From NCBI GenBank assembly GCA_902766255.1, contig CACXCS010000027.1, positions 1 through 43,672 on the forward strand: a DNA stretch of 43,672 nt, read 5' to 3'. Of this stretch, positions 24,210-31,804 are shown in pieces; position 1 is the first letter of the stretch, and every line of letters begins with the position of its first letter. The translations under genes and the position numbers were made by a program. The DNA comes from an uncultured Bacteroidia bacterium. Lineage in GTDB: Bacteria; Bacteroidota; Bacteroidia; Bacteroidales; UBA932. The notes beneath the pieces are model-generated. The model saw only the letters and a list, made by a program, of their open reading frames with translations, had not been told where the DNA came from and made no database searches.

Positions 24210-24277
24210 CAAAGATATTAGCGCAAAATTCATTTATCAATACAATTATTTTTATATTTGCATTGATATTTTCAATG
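24210..24277. promoter_or_regulatory. Divergent trkH / oxyR-like promoters with palindrome
   Basis: Minus strand: TTG (24240-24238), 20 bp, TATCTTTG (24217-24210) for trkH. Plus strand: TATATTTG (24253-24260) for the LysR gene, followed by the palindrome CATTGA-TATTT-TCAATG (24261-24277) at the transcription start. LysR regulators commonly bind such sites for autoregulation. Confidence 0.6.
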
Positions 24278-24284
24278 AATATTT

Positions 24285-25208
24285 ATGACACTTCAGCAGT
24301 TGCGTTATATAATAGCGATCGATGAATATCGCAATTTCGGCAAGGCGGCGGAAGCCTGCGGTCTTACTCAGTCGACCCTTAGTCTGATGGTAAAAAAGAT
24401 GGAAGAGGAGCTGGACGTGCTTATCTTCGACCGCAATTCTCATCCGGTAGCTCCCACTGCGATCGGCCGTAAAGTGATAGATCAGGCGAGGGTGGTTATC
24501 TATAATGCCGGACAGATTGCCGAGATGACCCGGTCCGAGAAACAGACAGTCACAGGACGACTGAAGATCGCCCTGATTTCAACCGTGGCTCCTGTACTTG
24601 TCCCCGGTCTCTTCAAGTACATCGGCGAGCTTGCACCGGCACTCTCCCTCAAGACGGAAGAGATGCTTACCAATACTATTAAAGACAAACTGCGTAAAGC
24701 CGAAGTCGATATGGGCATTCTTACCGGCCCGGTGGCAGATAATAATCTGCTGGAAATCCCGCTTTATGAAGAAAAGTTCCTGGCGTATGTATCGCCTTAC
24801 AATCCTTTGTATTCGCAGGAAAGTATCCGGACAGAATCTTTTCTTGAGCAGTCTGTATGGATCATGCATGACGGTTTGGAACTTGTAAATCCGTCCGATA
24901 TGGAAAATGGCGGGTTTACATATGAAAGATTCTATGAAGGCGGGCGCGTGGGGGCGTTGATCCAAGTGGTTAACAGCAACGGAGGTATTACGGTCGTACC
25001 CGAGACGCATACTGATTTGATAATGTACAGCCAGCAGAGCTGCCTGCGGCCCATTGTAGATCCTGTACCGGGCAGAACCATCTCCCTTGTGGTTCGGAGT
25101 GACTACATCCACGAGGCCAAACTGAACATAGTAGTGGACGTCATCAAGCGCATAATCCCCGGACGCTTGCTGAGTAGTACCGTACGTGCCGGACGTCTCC
25201 GTGTGTAA
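24285..25208 (+). CDS. LysR-family regulator, OxyR-like
   Basis: The 307-residue protein has the N-terminal LysR HTH (LQQLRYIIAIDEYRNFGKAAEACGLTQSTLSLMVKKMEEEL) and a periplasmic-binding-protein-like effector domain (RLKIALISTVAP, VDMGILTGPV, GGITVVPETHTDLI). It is most like OxyR in architecture and in IMHDGLELVNP, where classical OxyR has DGHCLRDQ. The peroxide-reactive cysteine and its partner are therefore absent; only Cys26-like and Cys ~262 remain. It may sense something else or act constitutively. It is divergent from trkH. Confidence 0.8.
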   Translation: MTLQQLRYIIAIDEYRNFGKAAEACGLTQSTLSLMVKKMEEELDVLIFDRNSHPVAPTAIGRKVIDQARVVIYNAGQIAEMTRSEKQTVTGRLKIALISTVAPVLVPGLFKYIGELAPALSLKTEEMLTNTIKDKLRKAEVDMGILTGPVADNNLLEIPLYEEKFLAYVSPYNPLYSQESIRTESFLEQSVWIMHDGLELVNPSDMENGGFTYERFYEGGRVGALIQVVNSNGGITVVPETHTDLIMYSQQSCLRPIVDPVPGRTISLVVRSDYIHEAKLNIVVDVIKRIIPGRLLSSTVRAGRLRV

Positions 25209-25248
25209 GTGTCTGTATGTAAGATTGTTGCAAAAATATAAACATATT

Positions 25249-25551
25249 ATGAACAAAGTGAGAATAACAGCTGTCAGGCAGACTGTTTACCCCGACCTGA
25301 TGGAGAAGTACGAGAATGTCATAGAGCATGCCTGCGACGTTACTGCGGGGCAGCAGTGGGTTTCCGTTGATGGCAAGTGTCCCGAAGGCATGTGCCCATC
25401 GGCATGGTATTCCATGAAGGAATATGTGGAATCATTGGCCCGTGGCGAGGGCAATTTCCACGATGGGTGGATGAAAGACCCGATGAGCGCCATGATCAGC
25501 TGCAACGACGGTTTCCGTCCTTTCAGTTTCTACCTTGAGGCAATTGAATGA
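25249..25551 (+). CDS. TIGR04076 family protein
   Basis: The 100-residue cytoplasmic protein begins MNKVRITAVRQTVYPDLMEKYEN and contains EHACDVTAGQQWVSVDGKCPEGMCPSAWYSMKEYV and a late SCNDGFRPFSFYLE. The conserved Cys residues (ACD, KCPEGMC, SCND) match TIGR04076, a small family of unknown function. It starts 40 nt after the LysR gene. I use ATG 25249; the upstream extension covers the LysR 3' end. Confidence 0.8.
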   Translation: MNKVRITAVRQTVYPDLMEKYENVIEHACDVTAGQQWVSVDGKCPEGMCPSAWYSMKEYVESLARGEGNFHDGWMKDPMSAMISCNDGFRPFSFYLEAIE

Positions 25552-25568
25552 TTACTCGGAGGGCTGGC

Positions 25569-25598
25569 TTGCGTTATTACTGAAAATCATTAACTTTA
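25569..25598 (+). promoter_or_regulatory. Promoter of the DUF362 gene
   Basis: TTG (25569-25571), 19 bp, then TAACTTTA (25591-25598). The box ends 6 nt before the ATG. Confidence 0.6.
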
Positions 25599-25604
25599 CC
25601 TATT

Positions 25605-26594
25605 ATGAAACGAATCCTTTTCTACTTCTCATTCTTTGCCGTCATCCTTGGGTGTACCAATTGCAGGCCGGGTAAATCAACTGTTTCAGTTCAGCCTTCC
25701 GGCGAGAAATCCTTAGTCTACTTTACACAGGAAATCACCCCCGAGGCACTGGTTAATATCTATGAAGCGCTGGGCGTTCCTGCAACAGGACGCGTGGCCG
25801 TCAAAATATCGACCGGCGAGTCTTCCCAAAGCAACCATCTGCGCCCGGAACTTATTGGGAAACTTGTGAATCAGGTGAATGGCACTCTGGTAGAGTGCAA
25901 TACGGCCTATGGTGGCAACCGGTCCACGACCGAAAAGCATCTGGAAGCTATCGCAGAACGTGGATATAATGATATCGCCGCGGTTGATATTATGGATTCC
26001 GAAGGCGAAATGCAGATTCCTGTAAAGGATAGCAAATGGATAAAGTATGACATTGTGGGTGAGCATCTTAAGAATTACGACTTCATGATCAACCTGGCGC
26101 ACTTCAAAGGCCATGCAATGGGAGGATTCGGCGGAGTTCTCAAGAACCAGAGCATAGGTGTGGCGTCATCTGCCGGAAAAGTTTATATCCATACAGCAGG
26201 CAAGAGGACCACGGGGCCGATTATAGGCACCAACAGTCAGGATTCTTTCCTGGAGTCTATGGCAGCAGCGGCACAGGCAGTGCACGATTACTTCAAGACG
26301 GAAGGCAAGGATATTGTCTATATAAATGTGATGAACAATATGTCCATTGACTGTGATTGTGACGGCCATCCTTCAACCCCCAAGATGAAAGATATGGGTA
26401 TACTGGCATCCCTTGACCCCGTTGCCCTGGACAAGGCCTGCCTGGATCTGGTATTCAATCATATCGACAGCGATGGGGACGATGCCAAGCCTCTTCAAAA
26501 ACGCATCTCCAGCAAGCATGGCACGCATATCGTTGACTACGCCGCATCTATCGGGCTTGGCAGTCTGAACTATGAGATTGTGAATATCGATTAA
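25605..26594 (+). CDS. DUF362 domain lipoprotein
   Basis: The 329-residue protein has a lipoprotein-type signal (FFAVILGC). A DUF362 domain follows: GRVAVKISTGESSQSNHLRPELI, TLVECNTAYGGNRSTTEKH, NLAHFKGHAMGGFGGVLKNQSIG, and DCDCDGHPSTPKMKDMGILASLDPVALDKACLDLV. DUF362 proteins are often fused to ferredoxin domains; none is present here. The conserved Asp and Cys cluster (CDCDGHP) may bind metal or a cofactor. The function is unknown. A flavodoxin remnant follows. Confidence 0.85.
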   Translation: MKRILFYFSFFAVILGCTNCRPGKSTVSVQPSGEKSLVYFTQEITPEALVNIYEALGVPATGRVAVKISTGESSQSNHLRPELIGKLVNQVNGTLVECNTAYGGNRSTTEKHLEAIAERGYNDIAAVDIMDSEGEMQIPVKDSKWIKYDIVGEHLKNYDFMINLAHFKGHAMGGFGGVLKNQSIGVASSAGKVYIHTAGKRTTGPIIGTNSQDSFLESMAAAAQAVHDYFKTEGKDIVYINVMNNMSIDCDCDGHPSTPKMKDMGILASLDPVALDKACLDLVFNHIDSDGDDAKPLQKRISSKHGTHIVDYAASIGLGSLNYEIVNID

Positions 26595-26733
26595 CAGTAA
26601 GACGCTCCTCTTTGCTCGGTTTTGAACATTTTTTGCCTCAATTTTGACATTTCCTGAAAGGCATTTGCCGTATCTTTACAAGATTACTAATTAGTTGTTT
26701 TCCAGGAAATTGCCAAGTAAATGAGTGAATTGA

Positions 26734-26913
26734 ACCTTCAGCGCCATTATCGAGTCTCCGGTACCTCAGATGGCCAAAGCTCTTAAGGCACGAGGCATCC
26801 AGGTCTGTGACAAATCATTTACCTGCAAGGGCTCCATGGGACCTGTTTACGGAGGTCATCCCGACACTAAAGATCTGGACAACCTCCGTACGTTCGTACA
26901 ATCCATTCTTTAA
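26734..26913 (+). pseudogene. Flavodoxin C-terminal remnant
   Basis: A 60-codon frame without start codon, opened by a TGA at 26731, encodes the end of a flavodoxin-like protein (MAKALKARGIQVCDKSFTCKG, GPVYGGHPDTKDLDNLRTFV). The N-terminal FMN-binding loop is missing. A promoter-like TATCTTTA lies near 26671 and an ATG at 26721 in another frame, possibly relics of the original start. It is tail to tail with the next gene. Confidence 0.72.
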
Positions 26914-26922
26914 TCCAAGGAT

Positions 26923-28995
26923 TTAAGGTCTTCCTCCGGGGCCGCCTCCACCAGGGCCGCCCCCGGGACCTCCGTTGCCCCCATTGTAATCGGACAGGGT
27001 AACGGAAGATCCGCCGGATATACCGTCTGTCGCCCAGGTGCCGTTGCATCTGCCTTCTCCGCTTATGATGACTCCTTTATATCCGCATGACAGGGCGGGG
27101 GCGGATACAATATAGCTGGATATGCTGGCCGGTGCTTTGAAGGCAGCAATGAAGGATTTGCCATTGTAGAGGGCATTCCATGAGCCTGCACTGCCGCTCA
27201 TGCTGTAAACGCTCTGCGAGGCAGAATAACCGCTTTCAAGTCCTCCGTAGGCCACTAAAGTAGCCCCGTTATTGATATATAGTTTCTTGCCTTCCTCGGA
27301 GTTGGCGTCGATTGCCACCTCGGGATTACCCCTGGTGCAGATGGCCATGACAAAGCCGCCGTTCAGCTTGGTGTTGCCGTTGGAATCCATCGCATCGTTT
27401 TGGGAAGAAAAAGCATAGACGTAGCCGTTGTTTACAGTCAGATCGCCCTGACAGTTGATGGCGTCGTCTCCGGTAGAAGAGACATAGGTCTCACCTCCGT
27501 CGAAAGTCAGATCGCCCTTGACCTCGAGGCCCTCGCCGCCTGTACTGTTGACGATGACGGTACCGCCGCTGATGGTCAGTTTCCCGGCATTGCCTGTAAC
27601 TTTTGCATGGTCTCCGCTGCCGCTTTTGGTTACCCAGCCAATCTTTATTCCTTTGGCCGAAACATCGTAAGATTCACGTCCGGTAGTGGTTATAGTAAGG
27701 GAGCCTCCGGAAATATAACTGTCGGATACAGTGTGGTTTTCCGCATCGAAATCGTAGCTTCCTGCATTGATGCCCTTACCCCCGTCCCCGGTGTTCTTTA
27801 TTGTCAGGGAGCCTCCGGTCATGGCGAAGTAGTTGTCGGCTTTCACGCCAGCGGTGCCTGAATATTCGGCGTCTTCATCGTCATAGGCGACACCGCCGCT
27901 CACAGTGACCATATGCGTGCCGCCTTCCACCAGGACGTAGTCGTCGGAACTGATGCCTTTTTTCAAGGCTGCTGCTGTGGAAACTACCAGGGAGCCGTTC
28001 GAAAGCTGGACATAGTCTTTGCCTTTGAATCCGTGTCCGGCACTGCCGCCCGCATTTATCTTTATGGTAGGTTTGTCCATCAGGCGTATGTAATCGTCCG
28101 ATGCGATGCCTGACTTGCCCTGGTTGTTCAGCGCGTTTACCGTCAGCAGTCCGTTTCCGCTGAAAATCAGTTGCGCCTCGCTGAAGAGTACGGCCTTCAG
28201 ATCTTCCTCTCCCTCAGCCGTGTAGCTTGCTGAAGCACTGTCGGAAAGGGTGTTGGAGCCTTTGACCACGATGAACGTGCGCTTTTTATTCTGGTTGTTC
28301 AGCGCCGCTCCGTCGGGGTTGGTAATACTGACCCCGTTGAGGACGATGGCCTGTTTCTTGATTCCATATACTTTGATGAAGCCGTTGGATGTAGTTCCTT
28401 TGAGCTCGTAGATGAGCACCTCGCCTCCGGTATTGTTCACTGTGACTTTGTTGCCATCCACCGAGACATAGCCATAACTGTCACCTTGCACCGAGGCATC
28501 GCCATTTTCGGAAAATGTAATGGTGATACGTCCAGAGAAAGTGGTATTTGAGATATCATCGTCCGACGACGGATCGCCTGTGGAGGAGAAGGAAAGAGAT
28601 TCGTCGTCGGGATCGCTTCCCGGCGAACTGATTACGGTCAGAAGATAGGAATCGCTGGACGCGGAATATTTCTCGTCCGCGTCAGAAGATGCCTGGATGA
28701 GGGTGGAACCGCATGCAACGAGAGTGATGACGCCGCTTTCATTGATTGTGGCAACCTCGGGCTGAGAAGATTCATATCTGACGCTTACGCCAAACGTGTT
28801 GCTTAAGGTCGGGAAAGTGTTGCCGGCACCGATAGTCGCCTCGAAAGAGTCTGAACTCCAGGCAAGTGCAGGATCTTTCAAATTGGATGCATTCGGCTGC
28901 TCGTCCGGACCGTCCGGACTGAAGGGGGAGTCGTTCGGATCGCATCCCGTCAGCACGAACGCTATACCCACTAATAATAGAACAATCTTTTTCAT
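26923..28995 (-). CDS. Lipoprotein with Big2-like and carbohydrate-binding beta-helix domains (DUF4353)
   Basis: I start at ATG 28995 (MKKIVLLLVGIAFVLTGC), giving 690 residues with Cys18 as the lipid anchor. Residues of about 35-135 look like a Big2 immunoglobulin-like domain (SSQPEVATINESGVITLVACGSTLIQASS). The rest is a long repetitive beta-helix with the pattern of DUF4353/Cthe_2159-type carbohydrate-binding proteins (ITITFSENGDASVQG, VTVNNTGGEVLIYELKG, AVLFSEAQLIFSGNGLLTV, SSTGDDAINCQGDLTVNNG). The C-terminus is a glycine/proline tail. The homologue in Clostridium binds polygalacturonate and has Ca2+ sites. Divergent from a LytTR regulator. Confidence 0.82.
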   Translation of the reverse strand: MKKIVLLLVGIAFVLTGCDPNDSPFSPDGPDEQPNASNLKDPALAWSSDSFEATIGAGNTFPTLSNTFGVSVRYESSQPEVATINESGVITLVACGSTLIQASSDADEKYSASSDSYLLTVISSPGSDPDDESLSFSSTGDPSSDDDISNTTFSGRITITFSENGDASVQGDSYGYVSVDGNKVTVNNTGGEVLIYELKGTTSNGFIKVYGIKKQAIVLNGVSITNPDGAALNNQNKKRTFIVVKGSNTLSDSASASYTAEGEEDLKAVLFSEAQLIFSGNGLLTVNALNNQGKSGIASDDYIRLMDKPTIKINAGGSAGHGFKGKDYVQLSNGSLVVSTAAALKKGISSDDYVLVEGGTHMVTVSGGVAYDDEDAEYSGTAGVKADNYFAMTGGSLTIKNTGDGGKGINAGSYDFDAENHTVSDSYISGGSLTITTTGRESYDVSAKGIKIGWVTKSGSGDHAKVTGNAGKLTISGGTVIVNSTGGEGLEVKGDLTFDGGETYVSSTGDDAINCQGDLTVNNGYVYAFSSQNDAMDSNGNTKLNGGFVMAICTRGNPEVAIDANSEEGKKLYINNGATLVAYGGLESGYSASQSVYSMSGSAGSWNALYNGKSFIAAFKAPASISSYIVSAPALSCGYKGVIISGEGRCNGTWATDGISGGSSVTLSDYNGGNGGPGGGPGGGGPGGRP

Positions 28996-29127
28996 AACTC
29001 GACAGGTTTTAGTAAACACAGAATCCTTAATGGCAAAATGTAAACCAGAGAAAGCCCGGACAGGGGAGTATTCAGCGAACGCCGTGTTTTTTTCAGCGAA
29101 CAAGCCGGGTCAATTAAAAAAAGGTCG

Positions 29128-29135
29128 TATTTTTG
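29128..29135 (+). promoter_or_regulatory. -7 box of the LytTR gene
   Basis: TATTTTTG, 15 nt before the ATG at 29151. The intergenic region 28996-29150 also holds TACATTTT on the other strand near 29024-29031, a weak candidate for the lipoprotein gene. Confidence 0.5.
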
Positions 29136-29150
29136 TAAAAAGAATTGCCG

Positions 29151-29891
29151 ATGAAGACTCTTCTTCCATTTCTTTTGCTTGTTCTTGTACATCATTTCCT
29201 CCTGGTACCCCTTATCAGGAAGAGGCTATTAATATATATCATCCTTACTGTCGGGTTGCTCGTTTTATTCGGCATTTGGTGCTTTTCCCAGAGTGACAAA
29301 CGCCCTGAAGGGCCTCCGCCTCCTCCACAATGGCACTACGAGTTGGTGCCGCCTCCGCCTGCTCCTCCGGGCGGCGGAGAGGGGCCGGCACCTGAAGATG
29401 GTCACAGACCTCTTAAACCTGAAATGATGAAATTGATAATAGGCGCCCTGCTTGTAGGCGCCGACCTGGGAGTGTATTTCTATTCTGAATCCAGACGCAA
29501 GGAACGCAGGATGAAGGAGTTGCAGGCAGAAAACCAGGAGATGAAGGCCGCGCTGTCCGTCAAGGAGGCCGACCCTGTACTCTACTTCAAGGCTGACCAC
29601 CGCACAATCAGTATAGATATCCCCAGGATCGTATATGTGGAGAGCATGAGTGAATACATCAGGATATTCTTGTCGGATACAGAAGATCCCGTCATAGTTC
29701 TGTATAGTTTGAAGCGGCTTATCGAGCAACTTCCTGGCGACCGTTTCATGCGTATCCATCGTTCTTACATTATTTCGTTGAAACATATTTCTGAGGCGTC
29801 CCACACCAGTGTCCGACTGGATAACGGCGTCTCGCTCCCTGTCGGTGAGTCATACAGGCCGGCATTCGCAAAATACCTCAGTTCAAGATAA
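29151..29891 (+). CDS. Membrane-anchored LytTR DNA-binding regulator
   Basis: The 246-residue protein has two N-terminal membrane segments (about 3-20 and 26-46), then a Pro/Gly-rich loop (GPPPPPQWHYELVPPPPAPP). A third membrane segment follows (about 96-113), then a short charged coiled coil (RRMKELQAENQEMKAALS) and a C-terminal LytTR domain (about 143-244: VLYFKADHRTISI, IVYVESMSEYIRI, RFMRIHRSYIISLKHI). It lacks kinase and receiver domains, so the membrane part may sense directly. ATG 29151 is chosen over an upstream TTG. Divergent from the DUF4353-type lipoprotein, its most likely target. Confidence 0.85.
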   Translation: MKTLLPFLLLVLVHHFLLVPLIRKRLLIYIILTVGLLVLFGIWCFSQSDKRPEGPPPPPQWHYELVPPPPAPPGGGEGPAPEDGHRPLKPEMMKLIIGALLVGADLGVYFYSESRRKERRMKELQAENQEMKAALSVKEADPVLYFKADHRTISIDIPRIVYVESMSEYIRIFLSDTEDPVIVLYSLKRLIEQLPGDRFMRIHRSYIISLKHISEASHTSVRLDNGVSLPVGESYRPAFAKYLSSR

Positions 29892-29904
29892 GCCTGTCGG
29901 GCAG

Positions 29905-30261
29905 ATGCCGGGCGGCACCGTGTTCCTCGACTATTCGGTAGCCAACTTTGCAGGCGGCCATTTCACTGTCGGCGCCCAGGCTGGCTTCCAGAGCTGGAGA
30001 AATAATCATCTTGACTGGTCTGTCGCTCCTCGTCTGACCTTGGGTTGGGATCTGACCGATAGGGCAGAGGTTCACCTGGGAGTTAACGGCGGCCTCGGCC
30101 TTTCCAACTGGCGCGGCGGTAAAGGCAACGTTATGGGATTCAGCTACAGCGCTTTTGCCGGCTTTCAGTTCTTGATTGCCGATGGCTTTGGCCTGACGCT
30201 TGAGGGTGGTTATTCGCAGTTTACGCCGGATCTTAATGTCGGCGTGTTTTTCCGCTTCTAG
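29905..30261 (+). pseudogene. Outer-membrane beta-barrel C-terminal remnant
   Basis: About 118 codons encode amphipathic strands ending in a C-terminal Phe (HFTVGAQAGFQSWRNNHLDWSV, RAEVHLGVNGGLGLSNWRGG, FGLTLEGGYSQF, NVGVFFRF), as in the end of a porin-like barrel. There is no signal peptide. The frame runs back, out of register, into the LytTR gene. It is probably the surviving 3' end of a deleted gene. Confidence 0.65.
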
Positions 30262-30272
30262 CGTCCTTTGCG

Positions 30273-31778
30273 TTAGACGATATTTAGAGAACCTGCTGCA
30301 AACAGCACCAGATAGCCCAGCACAATACTGATCAAGCCTATAATAATCCCCATCCTTGCCATATCTTTTTGCTGGATGAGGTTGGTGGCATAGGCCAGAG
30401 CATTAGGCGGTGTGGATATGGGCAGGATCATGGCGCTGCTGGAAGCTATGGCCACTCCTATCAGCACGGTCGAGGTTCCGCCGACGGCTGCAAGCTTATC
30501 CCCCATGGCGGTACAGACGACTACCAGGATAGGCATAAGCAGGGCGGCAGTGGCTGAGTGGGAGATCAAGTTGGAAAGACCGTAGCATAGCAGACCGGAC
30601 AGGATTACTATCAGCAGAGGCGAGAAGTTGCCGAAAGGAATTGCACGCACCACGAGGGCTGCAAGGCCCGAGCCGTTCATGGCATATCCCAGGGCAAAGC
30701 CTCCTGCAACCATCCATATTACTGACCAGTTGATTTCTTCCAGGTCGTATTTGGTGATGATTCCGGCCAGAGCAAAGACTGCAAACGGAATCAGGGCCAC
30801 CGTATAAGTATTGATTCCGGTTACGGTATCCATCACCCAGAGAAGGATGGTGACGACCATAGTGATGATTACAAGGGTCGTTTGTGTGCCGCGTTTCATT
30901 TCTCCGTCGATTTTCAATTCGATCGTTCTTTGCGAGAAAGGGAAAATCTTTTTGAGAAGCGTCCATGCGATCAGGATCATTATGATCACCAAAGGTACCA
31001 TGAAAAGCATCCATTGACCGAACCCGATACCCAGGTTAAGGCCTTCAGGATCGTTCAGATACTTAAGGGCGATGGTGTTTGGAGGGGTGCCTATAGGCGT
31101 ACCCATGCCTCCCAGATTAGCTGCAATCGGGATGCTGAGCGCCAGGGCAGTCCTGCCTTTGCCTGCGTCTGAGAGTTGTTTGAAGACTGGTGTGAGGAAG
31201 GTTAGCATCATGGCCGTCGTCGCGGTGTTGCTGATGAACATGGAGAACAGGGCAGTCACCAGCATAAAGCCCAGAAGGATATGCTCGCTTTTCTTTCCGA
31301 ACGGTGTAAGCAGTACTCTGGCCAGGTGTACGTCCAGACCGGTTTTGGTGGTGGCGATAGCGAGGACGAAACCGCCTATGAACAGCATTATCACAGGGTC
31401 TGCAAAACTGGCCATTACCTGCTTATAACTAAGGAGTTGCCCGGCGGTGGCAGGATTGCATATCCATTTGATGCCGGAATCGGATGTGCAAAGCAGGAGC
31501 AGAACCATGATGGACACCGAGGTGGCCCAGGCCGGGACCAGCTCGAACACCCACATCAGCGTAGCATAGACAAAAATTGCAATGATTCTTTGCTGGATCT
31601 GGGTAAGACCGTCTATTCCGAAAGATTCCGTAGGAATGAACCACAGGATGAAGACTATTATGGCGACCAGGATGAGTCCCAGGCTTTTCTTCTTGAGCAA
31701 TGAAGGGTTGAATCTATTCTTCTGACGCAACTTGTGCATCTGTTCAACCAGATTGAATCCAGAGAAGTTTTTGAACAT
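30273..31778 (-). CDS. SLC13/DASS-family sodium:anion symporter
   Basis: The 501-residue membrane protein has the two DASS signature regions: SNTATTAMMLTFLTP with GTPIGTPPNTIALKYL in the first half, and SHSATAALLMPI with STPPNALAYATNL in the second. These SNT/TPP loops bind Na+ and a dicarboxylate, citrate or sulfate. A basic cytoplasmic N-terminus of about 30 residues precedes the first helix. It follows the M49-like gene by 26 nt and probably shares its promoter. The substrate cannot be set by eye; dicarboxylates are most common. Confidence 0.88.
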   Translation of the reverse strand: MFKNFSGFNLVEQMHKLRQKNRFNPSLLKKKSLGLILVAIIVFILWFIPTESFGIDGLTQIQQRIIAIFVYATLMWVFELVPAWATSVSIMVLLLLCTSDSGIKWICNPATAGQLLSYKQVMASFADPVIMLFIGGFVLAIATTKTGLDVHLARVLLTPFGKKSEHILLGFMLVTALFSMFISNTATTAMMLTFLTPVFKQLSDAGKGRTALALSIPIAANLGGMGTPIGTPPNTIALKYLNDPEGLNLGIGFGQWMLFMVPLVIIMILIAWTLLKKIFPFSQRTIELKIDGEMKRGTQTTLVIITMVVTILLWVMDTVTGINTYTVALIPFAVFALAGIITKYDLEEINWSVIWMVAGGFALGYAMNGSGLAALVVRAIPFGNFSPLLIVILSGLLCYGLSNLISHSATAALLMPILVVVCTAMGDKLAAVGGTSTVLIGVAIASSSAMILPISTPPNALAYATNLIQQKDMARMGIIIGLISIVLGYLVLFAAGSLNIV

Positions 31779-31804
31779 GGTATCGTTACAATTGCGTTAA
31801 AAGA

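Noticed and set aside
29809..29904. N-terminal extension of the barrel remnant inside the LytTR gene
   Set aside because: It is out of frame with the conserved LytTR coding sequence and has no barrel or signal features.
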